6,533 bases of DNA, taken from an uncultured bacterium (GTDB lineage: Bacteria > Bacteroidota > Bacteroidia > Chitinophagales > CAIOSU01). Under the pieces are notes generated by a model. The model did no database searches. It was given only the letters and a program-made list of their open reading frames with translations, and had not been told where the DNA came from. Of this stretch, positions 1-5,847 are shown piece by piece. How positions within the stretch are numbered: position 1 is the first letter of the stretch; every line of letters begins with the position of its first letter. Position numbers and translations under genes: made by a program. The stretch covers positions 1-6,533 of the forward strand of contig CAIOSU010000270.1 of NCBI GenBank assembly GCA_903861055.1, in the 5' to 3' direction.

Positions 1-49
1 ACAAAAAACCAATTTCTTGGCAATGTATGTTGTCATTAGTTCAAAAAAT

Positions 50-110
50 TAACTCGCAAAAGCATGTCATACTGAGTCTCGCCTGAGGCGAGAAAGTACG
101 TAACTCGCAA
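50..110. repeat. Small palindrome flanked by a 10-bp direct repeat (REP-like element or scar)
   Basis: The decamer TAACTCGCAA occurs at 50-59 and again at 101-110. Between the copies lie 41 bp containing a perfect hairpin: stem TCTCGCC (77-83), loop TGA, stem GGCGAGA (87-93). The hairpin is followed by AAAG rather than a T-run on either strand, so it does not look like an intrinsic terminator. The stretch just before it (TGTCATACTGAG, 65-76) resembles the start of dispersed intergenic palindromes that I recall from Bacteroidota genomes. The structure is seen directly. A REP-like or small mobile origin with the decamer as target duplication is inference, and a local duplication is the alternative. 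Confidence 0.45.
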
Positions 111-120
111 CCAAAAATTG

Positions 121-128
121 TATCTTTG
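121..128 (+). promoter_or_regulatory. Bacteroidota -7 promoter box for dut
   Basis: TATCTTTG matches the TAnnTTTG -7 element used by the primary sigma factor of Bacteroidota. It ends only six bases before the dut ATG at 135, so transcription would begin within a few bases of the start codon and the mRNA would be leaderless or nearly so. No convincing -33 TTG/TTTG element is present about 19-23 bp upstream, which lowers certainty. The box also contains the TTG at 126 that a naive ORF call would take as the start. Confidence 0.6.
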
Positions 129-134
129 CCACTT

Positions 135-572
135 ATGGCAACAGTAAAAATCATCAATCGCTCTAAGAACCCAGCGCCAGCATACGCTACAGCCGATGCA
201 GCAGGGGTTGATTTGAGGGCCAACTTAGAAGCGCCCGTGGTGTTGCAACCGCTGGAACGCAAGCTCATCCCTACCGGATTGTTTATGGAACTACCAAGTG
301 GCTGCGAGGCGCAAGTACGCCCACGCAGTGGCTTGGCTTATAAATCGGGCATTACGGTGCTCAATAGCCCCGGTACTATTGATGCCGATTACCGCGGCGA
401 TGTAGGCGTAATTTTGGTAAACCTCAGCAACGAGCCGTTTACTGTAAACCATGGCGATCGGATTGCCCAAATGGTAATAGCCGAATACACCCGAGTAACC
501 TTTGAACTGACCGAAGAACTTACTGAAAGCGAGCGTGGCGCGGGTGGCTTTGGCCACACTGGGGTTAAATAG
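135..572 (+). CDS. dut: Deoxyuridine 5'-triphosphate nucleotidohydrolase (dUTPase)
   Basis: The enzyme hydrolyses dUTP to dUMP and pyrophosphate in the cytoplasm, keeping uracil out of DNA and feeding thymidylate synthesis. The protein is 145 residues, the normal size for the homotrimeric family, and all five conserved motifs are visible in order: AGVDLRA (23-29), PRSGLA (63-68), GTIDADYRG (80-88), GDRIAQM (107-113) and the C-terminal arm RGAGGFGHTG (134-143). D83 in motif 3 is the expected catalytic base and Y86 the uracil-discriminating tyrosine. I chose the ATG at 135. The in-frame TTG nine bases upstream lies inside the promoter box and would add only Met-Pro-Leu. There is no Shine-Dalgarno sequence. 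The TAG stop shares its last G with the start of a heptamer array. The gene is intact and I see nothing atypical in it. Confidence 0.97.
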   Translation: MATVKIINRSKNPAPAYATADAAGVDLRANLEAPVVLQPLERKLIPTGLFMELPSGCEAQVRPRSGLAYKSGITVLNSPGTIDADYRGDVGVILVNLSNEPFTVNHGDRIAQMVIAEYTRVTFELTEELTESERGAGGFGHTGVK

Positions 573-606
573 TCGATGGTCTACGGTCGACAGTTAACGG
601 TTTAAA
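572..606. repeat. Degenerate heptamer array, consensus GTYNAYR
   Basis: Starting at the last base of the dut stop codon, the sequence GT recurs every 7 bp at 572, 579, 586, 593 and 600. The first four units fit GTYNAYR, and the fifth is a weaker match. Units three and four contain the palindromes GTCGAC and GTTAAC. The period is directly visible. I cannot assign a function. A weak stem between GTCGA (572-576) and TCGAC (587-591) is possible but has no T-tract, so a terminator is not supported. Confidence 0.55.
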
Positions 607-630
607 AAATAATGGTCAAGTTGCACGAAA

Positions 631-679
631 CACTACTTGATACTTGATACTCACTACTTGATACTCACTACTTGATACT
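631..679. repeat. Seven-unit perfect heptamer array (CACTACT / TGATACT)
   Basis: These 49 bp are exactly seven 7-mers of two kinds, A = CACTACT and B = TGATACT, in the order A B B A B A B (starts at 631, 638, 645, 652, 659, 666, 673). Equivalently, this is three copies of a 14-bp A-B unit, the first carrying an extra B. There are no mismatches, which suggests recent expansion or slippage. The array ends nine bases before the start codon of the nucleotidyltransferase gene, so copy number would change the spacing upstream of that gene. No TAnnTTTG box lies between dut and this gene. Confidence 0.9.
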
Positions 680-688
680 AAAAAAGAG

Positions 689-1693
689 ATGAAGATAATC
701 GTTCCAATGGCGGGCATGGGCAAACGGATGCGCCCACACACTTTAACCATTCCGAAACCGCTTTTGCCTATCGTGGGCAAACCAATAGTACAACGTTTGG
801 TAGAAAGCATAGGCGCCATGAGCGGCTCCACTATCGACGAAGTAGCGTTTATCATTCACCCATCGTTTGGCGCCGCCGTTGAGAAACAATTGGTTGCCTT
901 GGCCGAGAAATTAGGTGCTAAAGGCTCTATATACTACCAAACCGAAGCCTTGGGTACGGCCCATGCCATCCTGTGTGCTGGCGATTCGCTAGAAGGAAAT
1001 GTAACTGTGGCCTTTGCAGATACTTTGTTCAAAGCCGATTTTTCGGTGGATACTGAGCAAGATGGAGCCATTTGGGTAAAGCGTGTTGACGATCCATCGG
1101 CATTTGGCGTTATAAAAACTGATGCCGACGGGCATATTACCGAGTTTGTAGAAAAACCGGCAACCTTTGTATCTGATATGGCCATTATCGGAATCTATTA
1201 CTTCAAAGATGGTGCCTACCTTAAGCAGGAATTGCAGTATTTGATTGATAACGACATAAAAGACAAAGGCGAATACCAGCTTACCAATGCCCTGGAAAAC
1301 ATGAAAAACCAAGGGCGCAAGTTATATCCTGCCCCGGTTATTGAGTGGTTGGATTGTGGCAACAAAGATGTGACCGTGGATACCAATGCCCGCATGCTGG
1401 AGTTGATTGAGGGTGAAGAATTGATATCGCCATCGGCAAGTATACAGAACTCAATTGTGATACTGCCGTGTTATATTGGTGATAATGTAGTAATTACCGA
1501 TGCGGTAGTTGGCCCACATGTATCATTAGGAAACAACACAACAGTGTATAAGAGCGTTATAAGCAGAAGCATTATCCAAACAGCAAGCCACATTGAAAAC
1601 AAAGTGATACACAATAGCATGATAGGCAATAGTGTATCGTTGCGCGGGCAAGCCGAAGACCTCAGTATTGGGGATTATACCGTAACCAAATGA
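689..1693 (+). CDS. Sugar-phosphate nucleotidyltransferase with C-terminal left-handed beta-helix
   Basis: The protein likely joins a nucleoside triphosphate to a sugar 1-phosphate, giving an NDP-sugar for surface polysaccharide or glycan synthesis in the cytoplasm. The 334-residue protein opens with a nucleotide-binding loop and following conserved segment (PMAGMGKRMRP at 6-16, then PKPLLPIVGKP at 22-32). Other family landmarks are QTEALGTAHAI (84-94), a probable metal-binding D111 in FADTLF, the SAFGV and EFVEKP segments in the middle, GEYQLTNAL and EWLDCG. Roughly residues 250-325 are isoleucine- and valine-rich with hexapeptide character (for example CYIGDNVVI), as in two-domain family members that carry a left-handed beta-helix. 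The start ATG gives the expected N-terminus. A purine tract precedes it, but no clear Shine-Dalgarno site. Its stop overlaps the next start by 4 bp (ATGA). Substrate choice (glucose, mannose or N-acetylglucosamine phosphate; dTTP, UTP or GTP) cannot be read from sequence, so I give no symbol. No separate promoter is evident, so read-through from dut is possible. Confidence 0.88.
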   Translation: MKIIVPMAGMGKRMRPHTLTIPKPLLPIVGKPIVQRLVESIGAMSGSTIDEVAFIIHPSFGAAVEKQLVALAEKLGAKGSIYYQTEALGTAHAILCAGDSLEGNVTVAFADTLFKADFSVDTEQDGAIWVKRVDDPSAFGVIKTDADGHITEFVEKPATFVSDMAIIGIYYFKDGAYLKQELQYLIDNDIKDKGEYQLTNALENMKNQGRKLYPAPVIEWLDCGNKDVTVDTNARMLELIEGEELISPSASIQNSIVILPCYIGDNVVITDAVVGPHVSLGNNTTVYKSVISRSIIQTASHIENKVIHNSMIGNSVSLRGQAEDLSIGDYTVTK

Positions 1694-3573
1694 TCTTGAA
1701 CCGGACCGTTTTACTTATACTTTCGTTGGCAACTTTGGTTGCCTTTAGTGCTTGCTCGGGCTCAAAAGAGGTAAGCAAAAGCAAGACATCTGCCCTTCCC
1801 ATCTTGAGCATACGCTCAGGCAGTGCTGATGAACTGCTGAAACGCAATGTAGACGAGCTATTGGTAGCACAATTGTATATTGATGCATCGAAAGCCAAAA
1901 TGCTCGAGGACTTTGCCCAAGCGGTTGAAATGTACAAAAAAGTGCTCCAACTTGACCCATACAACGATGCTGCACAATATGAGCTGGCAGTAATGTATTT
2001 TGAATCTGGCCAGTATGAAGTCTCGCGGCAGTATATTACTGCAGCAGTGGTAAATGACAGCATCAACTTTATAGCCAATAGCCTTAAAAAACAACAAGAC
2101 AAGGACTCATTGGATGTTGCTAAGAACCTGAACGGTAAAATTAAAGAAGCGGCTGCTTTGTATAAAAGCAACAAGTGGTATTTGGTAATGAAAGCCGATG
2201 TAATGGCTTACATTGGTGCTTACGATGAGGCATCGGCTACTTTTGCCAAATTACTAAACGACCATCCCGATGAAGTAGATTATTATTTCGATTGGGCCTA
2301 TGTGCTAAGCCGCAAAGGCGATTTTAAAGGGGCAATTAATGTTTACAACAAAGCGGAAAGCATAATTGGTATTGACGAGAACCTGATAATGCAAAAGCAG
2401 CGGTTGTATATTGAAGCTGGCATGATAAACGAAGCTGCTGCCGAAATTCAGCGCCTAATTGATTCTGACCCAAGCGACATGCGATTTTACCAAATGCAAG
2501 CCGAGTTGTACCAAGCTACCGAGCAGCCCGATAAAGCTATAGAGATATACAAGGCAATGCTCGTAAAGGATCCAAACAATGCATTTGCATTACTCAGTAT
2601 TGCCGAACTTTACCGCTACAAGGGCGATAGACAAAATTATATTGGGTATTTGAAAGAGGCATTTAAAAACCCCGACCTGAATATCGATTCGAAAATACGG
2701 GTAATTTATCCATACCTGTTGGATAGTAGTGGCGAGGGCAAGAAGGAAGAAGCCTTTAGTTTGGCCCAGATTGTAATTGAAGCCCACCCCAACGAAGCCA
2801 AGGCGCATGCCATTTATGGCGATTTACTTTACCAAGACGAGCAATCGGAAGAGGCGCTCTTGCAGTACAGGCAAGCATTGCAGCTCGACAATAGTGTGTA
2901 CCAAGTTTGGCAGCAAGCCTTCTTTATCTTGAGTGAGTTGCAACGCTATGAGGAGTTGGAAAAAATGACTGCCGATGCTTTGGAGTTGTTTCCGAGCCAA
3001 CCAATTATTTACTTCTTTAATGGCGTGGCAAACAACCAATTGAACCAGTATCTAAAGGCTGTTGAAATATTGAACGTTGGTAAAGTACTTGTTATCGATA
3101 ACCAACCGCTTAAAGTTCAGTTTTACAGCAGTCTTGGCGATGCCTATAATAACCTTGGGAAGTTTGCCGACTCGGATAAGGCATTTGATGAAGCCCTAAA
3201 ACTGGATTCCAAAAATACCTATGTGCTCAACAACTATAGCTATTATCTATCTTTGAGGGCTGCCGACTTGGATAAGGCAAAAAAAATGGCCTTGCTTGCC
3301 AATACACTTGAGCCAGAAAACGGTTCGTTTCAAGATACCTATGCATGGGTGCTATACCGTGCTGGCGAATATGAAGAGGCTCGCAAATGGATGGAGAAGG
3401 CCCTGAAAACTAGTGGCGAGGATAGCGGCGTGTTGTTGGAGCATTATGGCGATATTTTGTATAAACTTGGCCAAACAGGTAAAGCCTTGGAATACTGGCA
3501 AAAGGCTATGGGTAAAGATGACACAACCGAACTTTTACCTAAAAAAATAGCTGATAAAAAACTGTATGAATAA
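1690..3573 (+). CDS. Large tetratricopeptide-repeat lipoprotein (LbcA-like architecture)
   Basis: The 627-residue protein begins with a lipoprotein-type signal: a short basic start, a hydrophobic run, then FSAC with the predicted lipidated cysteine at C22. Phe at -3 is less usual. The residues after Cys (SGSKEV) are not the acidic run associated with surface export in Bacteroidota, so a periplasm-facing anchor is inferred. The rest is almost entirely TPR helices, roughly a dozen repeats, clear examples being AVEMYKKVLQLDP, KAIEIYKAMLVKDP, ALLQYRQALQLD and AFDEALKLD. The C-terminal repeats contain LNNYSYYLSLR (513-523) and DTYAWVLYRAGEYEEA (549-564). These recall TPR lipoproteins encoded beside lolB in gammaproteobacteria, such as P. 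aeruginosa PA4667/LbcA, a scaffold for the protease CtpA. The specific partner here is unknown. The gene overlaps its upstream neighbour by 4 bp and its downstream neighbour by 8 bp, implying translational coupling. Confidence 0.85.
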   Translation: MILNRTVLLILSLATLVAFSACSGSKEVSKSKTSALPILSIRSGSADELLKRNVDELLVAQLYIDASKAKMLEDFAQAVEMYKKVLQLDPYNDAAQYELAVMYFESGQYEVSRQYITAAVVNDSINFIANSLKKQQDKDSLDVAKNLNGKIKEAAALYKSNKWYLVMKADVMAYIGAYDEASATFAKLLNDHPDEVDYYFDWAYVLSRKGDFKGAINVYNKAESIIGIDENLIMQKQRLYIEAGMINEAAAEIQRLIDSDPSDMRFYQMQAELYQATEQPDKAIEIYKAMLVKDPNNAFALLSIAELYRYKGDRQNYIGYLKEAFKNPDLNIDSKIRVIYPYLLDSSGEGKKEEAFSLAQIVIEAHPNEAKAHAIYGDLLYQDEQSEEALLQYRQALQLDNSVYQVWQQAFFILSELQRYEELEKMTADALELFPSQPIIYFFNGVANNQLNQYLKAVEILNVGKVLVIDNQPLKVQFYSSLGDAYNNLGKFADSDKAFDEALKLDSKNTYVLNNYSYYLSLRAADLDKAKKMALLANTLEPENGSFQDTYAWVLYRAGEYEEARKWMEKALKTSGEDSGVLLEHYGDILYKLGQTGKALEYWQKAMGKDDTTELLPKKIADKKLYE

Positions 3574-4324
3574 GGTTCTCTTTGCCCTTTTGTTCGCATT
3601 AATTTTCAGCCAAGCCTGTAAAACCTCTCGCAGTTCTGTAGCAAAGGACTGTGTTAAGGCAACAAAAATGGAAACCGCCGAGTTGATTGACTCGTTGCGC
3701 GCAAAACAAATTGAGTTTACCTGGTTCAATGCCAAAGCCAAAGTAAGCTATGATGATGGTAAAACGATACAAGGCGTAACTGCAAGTATTAGAATGCAAC
3801 GCGACAGCGCTATTTGGGTAAGCATTACGGCTTTGATGGGCTACGAAGCGGCAAGGATAATGATTACGCCCGATACTTTTGAGCTTTTAAATCGCCTAGA
3901 GAAGGTATATATCAAAGAGCCACTGTCCAAAATAAAGAACTATATACCTATTGATGCCGATATACGCTTATTGCAAGATTTGATAGTAGGTAACTATCTT
4001 TGGAATACCGAAGGAAAATTGAAGCACAAAAACGAAAAATGTTTATATGTGCTAAAGACTGAAAATGAATCCATCGAAAATACGTTTTGGATAGAGCCAG
4101 GCAGGTTTACCATTGCGCAAATGGAAACCAATGAAGCAGCCAACAACCAAAAGGTAAATTTGGTAGCTAAAGATTATGCGCTGATTGAAGGATACTGGTT
4201 TTCGAATACACGAGATATTCTGTTTACGGGGGCTAGCACCGTTAAAATAGGAATGGTTTATAGCCGGGTAAAATGGAACGAGCCAACCAGTTTCCCGTTT
4301 AACCCAGATAAATATGAAGATTAG
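3566..4324 (+). CDS. DUF4292-type lipoprotein, LolB-like (candidate outer-membrane lipoprotein acceptor)
   Basis: The 252-residue protein has a signal peptide ending in SQAC with a predicted lipidated C18. Ser at -3 and Gln at -2 are atypical for a lipobox, but the cysteine is well placed. After a short linker the body is strand-rich and follows the LolB plan. FTWFNAKAKVSY (51-62) corresponds to the first strand of LolB. Next come an amphipathic strand (VTASIRMQRDSAIWVSI, 71-87), an ALMGYEAARI turn (89-98) where LolB has its conserved Pro-Leu-Gly loop, TPDTFELL (101-108), and a helix with LLQDLIVGNYLW (135-146). LolB accepts lipoproteins from LolA and inserts them into the outer membrane. Assignment to DUF4292 and to the LolA/LolB fold is from memory of the family, and the function is inference. 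The gene overlaps both neighbours (8 and 11 bp). A generic structural outer-membrane lipoprotein is the alternative. Confidence 0.75.
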   Translation: MNKVLFALLFALIFSQACKTSRSSVAKDCVKATKMETAELIDSLRAKQIEFTWFNAKAKVSYDDGKTIQGVTASIRMQRDSAIWVSITALMGYEAARIMITPDTFELLNRLEKVYIKEPLSKIKNYIPIDADIRLLQDLIVGNYLWNTEGKLKHKNEKCLYVLKTENESIENTFWIEPGRFTIAQMETNEAANNQKVNLVAKDYALIEGYWFSNTRDILFTGASTVKIGMVYSRVKWNEPTSFPFNPDKYED

Positions 4325-5564
4325 GGTTTTCTTGCTTCTGGCTATTTTATTCGTCACTTCCTTGGGCATGCAAGTGCAAGGTCAGGATAGAGCTACGCTC
4401 GAAAAGAAACGAAAAAAGCTTGAGTCGGATATAAAGCGAAACAAAGAGTTGCTGGGCAAAATAGGCGAAGACAAAAAGAACTCTATCTCGCAGTTGGAGC
4501 TGTTACTGAGCCAAATCAATACTCGGCAAAAGATAATTTCCAACATCAATAAGGAGCTTTCAATACTCAATAGCCAAATAGACGAGAATGGAGCAATTAT
4601 TAAGGCGCTCCAAATGGACTTGGAAAAGTTAAAGAAAGAGTATGCTGAAATGCTATACTATGCATATAAGCACAATAGCAAGTATAACGAGACGGTATTT
4701 ATTTTTTCTGCCAAAACGCTTGCACAAGCCTATAACCGAATGCGCTATCTTGAGCGTTTGGCAGAGTTTAGGCTTCGCCAAGCAGAAATGATAAAAGAGA
4801 CCCAAGATGCATTGGCTAGCAAACTCACGGAGCTTAATGATAAAAAGAAAGTACAGCAAGACCTCTTGGCAGAGCAAACTGGTCAAAAGCAAACACTTGA
4901 TAACGAACGGAGCCAAACCAATACCATAGTAGGTAACCTACAGAAAAAGGAAAAGGAACTGAAAAACAACATTAAAAAGTACGAAGAACAAACCCTTGCC
5001 CTCAGTAACAAGATAAACGACCTAATACAAAAGGAAATAGCCCTTGCCGCTGCCAAAGAAGCTGAGAGAAAGAAAAATGAGGCCAATGCCATCAAGAAAA
5101 ACCCCGATGCGGTAAAGCCCGCGCCCGCAATTGATGCAAAACTATCTGCCTCGTTTGGTTTGAACAAAGGAAAGCTACCTTGGCCAGTTGATAATGGGGT
5201 AATAGTTAAGAGCTTTGGGCAGCACCCACACCCAGTAAACGGAAACCTAATAACCAACAACAAAGGTATTGATATAAAAACTAATGCAAACTCGCCAGTT
5301 AGGGCCGTATTTGACGGTCAAGTATCGAGTGTGTTGTTTATGCCAGGTTATAACCAGGTGATATTGGTAAAGCATGGCGATTACTTTACCGTTTATTCAA
5401 AATTAGAAACCGTTTCGGTAAAAATTGGGGACAAAATAACCGCTAAACAAGTAATAGGCACCGTGCACACCGACGATGATTCTTCGTTATCAGAATTACA
5501 CTTTGAACTGTGGCAGGGAACCAATAACTTAAACCCTGCATTATGGATATATACTACTCAATAA
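4314..5564 (+). CDS. EnvC-like murein hydrolase activator (degenerate LytM/M23 domain)
   Basis: This 416-residue periplasmic protein has a Sec-type signal peptide probably cleaved after VQG (G23). Long Lys/Glu-rich coiled coils follow at about 26-120 and 150-265, then an Ala/Pro/Lys linker and a C-terminal LytM domain (about 286-416). Of the five residues needed by active LytM enzymes, only the zinc-ligand aspartate (D320 in NKGID) and the last histidine (H396 in ELHFEL) remain. The first histidine is N316, the YxHL histidine is K363 and the first histidine of HxH is E394. The domain should therefore be inactive. This coiled-coil plus dead LytM plan is that of EnvC, which relieves autoinhibition of N-acetylmuramoyl-L-alanine amidases during cell separation. 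The partner amidase is not in the window. The start overlaps the upstream gene by 11 bp. Translation initiates inside the preceding Tyr-Glu-Asp-stop codons. Confidence 0.88.
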   Translation: MKIRVFLLLAILFVTSLGMQVQGQDRATLEKKRKKLESDIKRNKELLGKIGEDKKNSISQLELLLSQINTRQKIISNINKELSILNSQIDENGAIIKALQMDLEKLKKEYAEMLYYAYKHNSKYNETVFIFSAKTLAQAYNRMRYLERLAEFRLRQAEMIKETQDALASKLTELNDKKKVQQDLLAEQTGQKQTLDNERSQTNTIVGNLQKKEKELKNNIKKYEEQTLALSNKINDLIQKEIALAAAKEAERKKNEANAIKKNPDAVKPAPAIDAKLSASFGLNKGKLPWPVDNGVIVKSFGQHPHPVNGNLITNNKGIDIKTNANSPVRAVFDGQVSSVLFMPGYNQVILVKHGDYFTVYSKLETVSVKIGDKITAKQVIGTVHTDDDSSLSELHFELWQGTNNLNPALWIYTTQ

Positions 5565-5570
5565 AAAGTG

Positions 5571-5578
5571 TAGCTTTG
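5571..5578 (+). promoter_or_regulatory. Probable -7 promoter box for tatA
   Basis: TAGCTTTG fits the TAnnTTTG consensus and lies in the only non-overlapping junction downstream of the four-gene block, 23 bp before the tatA ATG. This predicts a short leader of roughly 20 nt. A good -33 element is not visible; the nearest candidate is TTATGG at 5541, with spacing a little long. The box implies that tatA-gatA can be transcribed independently of the envelope block. Confidence 0.5.
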
Positions 5579-5601
5579 TACCGAATTTTGAACAAGTAGT
5601 T

Positions 5602-5823
5602 ATGGACAATTTATTCTTGCTCTTAGGCATTCAAGGCGGTGAGGTATTCCTTATCGTTTTTGCAGTTATCCTGTTGTTTGGCGGTAGAAAAATCCCTGAA
5701 TTAATGCGTGGTATTGGCAAAGGTATACGCGAATTCAATACTGCCAAAGACAGCCTGAAAAGCGAATTGGAAGAAGGTATGCGCGAACCAGTGAAGAAGG
5801 AAAGCTCTGCGGAAACCAAATAA
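5602..5823 (+). CDS. tatA: Sec-independent protein translocase subunit TatA
   Basis: TatA oligomers form the transport element of the twin-arginine system, which moves folded proteins across the inner membrane. The 73-residue protein has the family layout. A short N-terminus with GGE (12-14) leads into one transmembrane helix (15-26). Then come the hinge FGGRKIPEL (26-34), the amphipathic helix RGIGKGIREFNTAKDSLKSEL (36-56) and a charged, unstructured tail. The FG..KIPEL hinge and GKG.REF helix favour TatA/TatE over TatB. TatC is not in the window. The ATG follows an AT-rich leader without Shine-Dalgarno. The TAA stop lies 24 bp upstream of the proposed gatA start and in the same reading frame. 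Confidence 0.94.
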   Translation: MDNLFLLLGIQGGEVFLIVFAVILLFGGRKIPELMRGIGKGIREFNTAKDSLKSELEEGMREPVKKESSAETK

Positions 5824-5847
5824 CTTACCGCACTGCACTCTTCAGTT

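Noticed and set aside
1..86. C-terminal tail of an upstream gene running in from the left edge
   Set aside because: All three forward frames are open for a short distance (stops at 37-39, 50-52 and 84-86), but none gives a recognisable protein end, so I cannot choose one.
77..93. Hairpin as an intrinsic terminator of an upstream gene
   Set aside because: The stem is GC-rich and perfect, but neither strand has a T-run after it, and no upstream coding end can be assigned with confidence.
126..134. TTG at 126 as the dut start
   Set aside because: It lies inside the promoter box and adds only three residues. The ATG at 135 yields the standard dUTPase N-terminus.
1662..2174. 170-codon minus-strand open frame opposite the start of the TPR gene
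   Set aside because: It is Ser/Leu/Ala-rich with no motif. The plus strand has a lipoprotein signal and clear TPRs, so this is a shadow.
5254..5564. Active M23 zinc endopeptidase
   Set aside because: Three of five catalytic or zinc-binding residues are replaced (N316, K363, E394), so a peptidase activity call is not supported.
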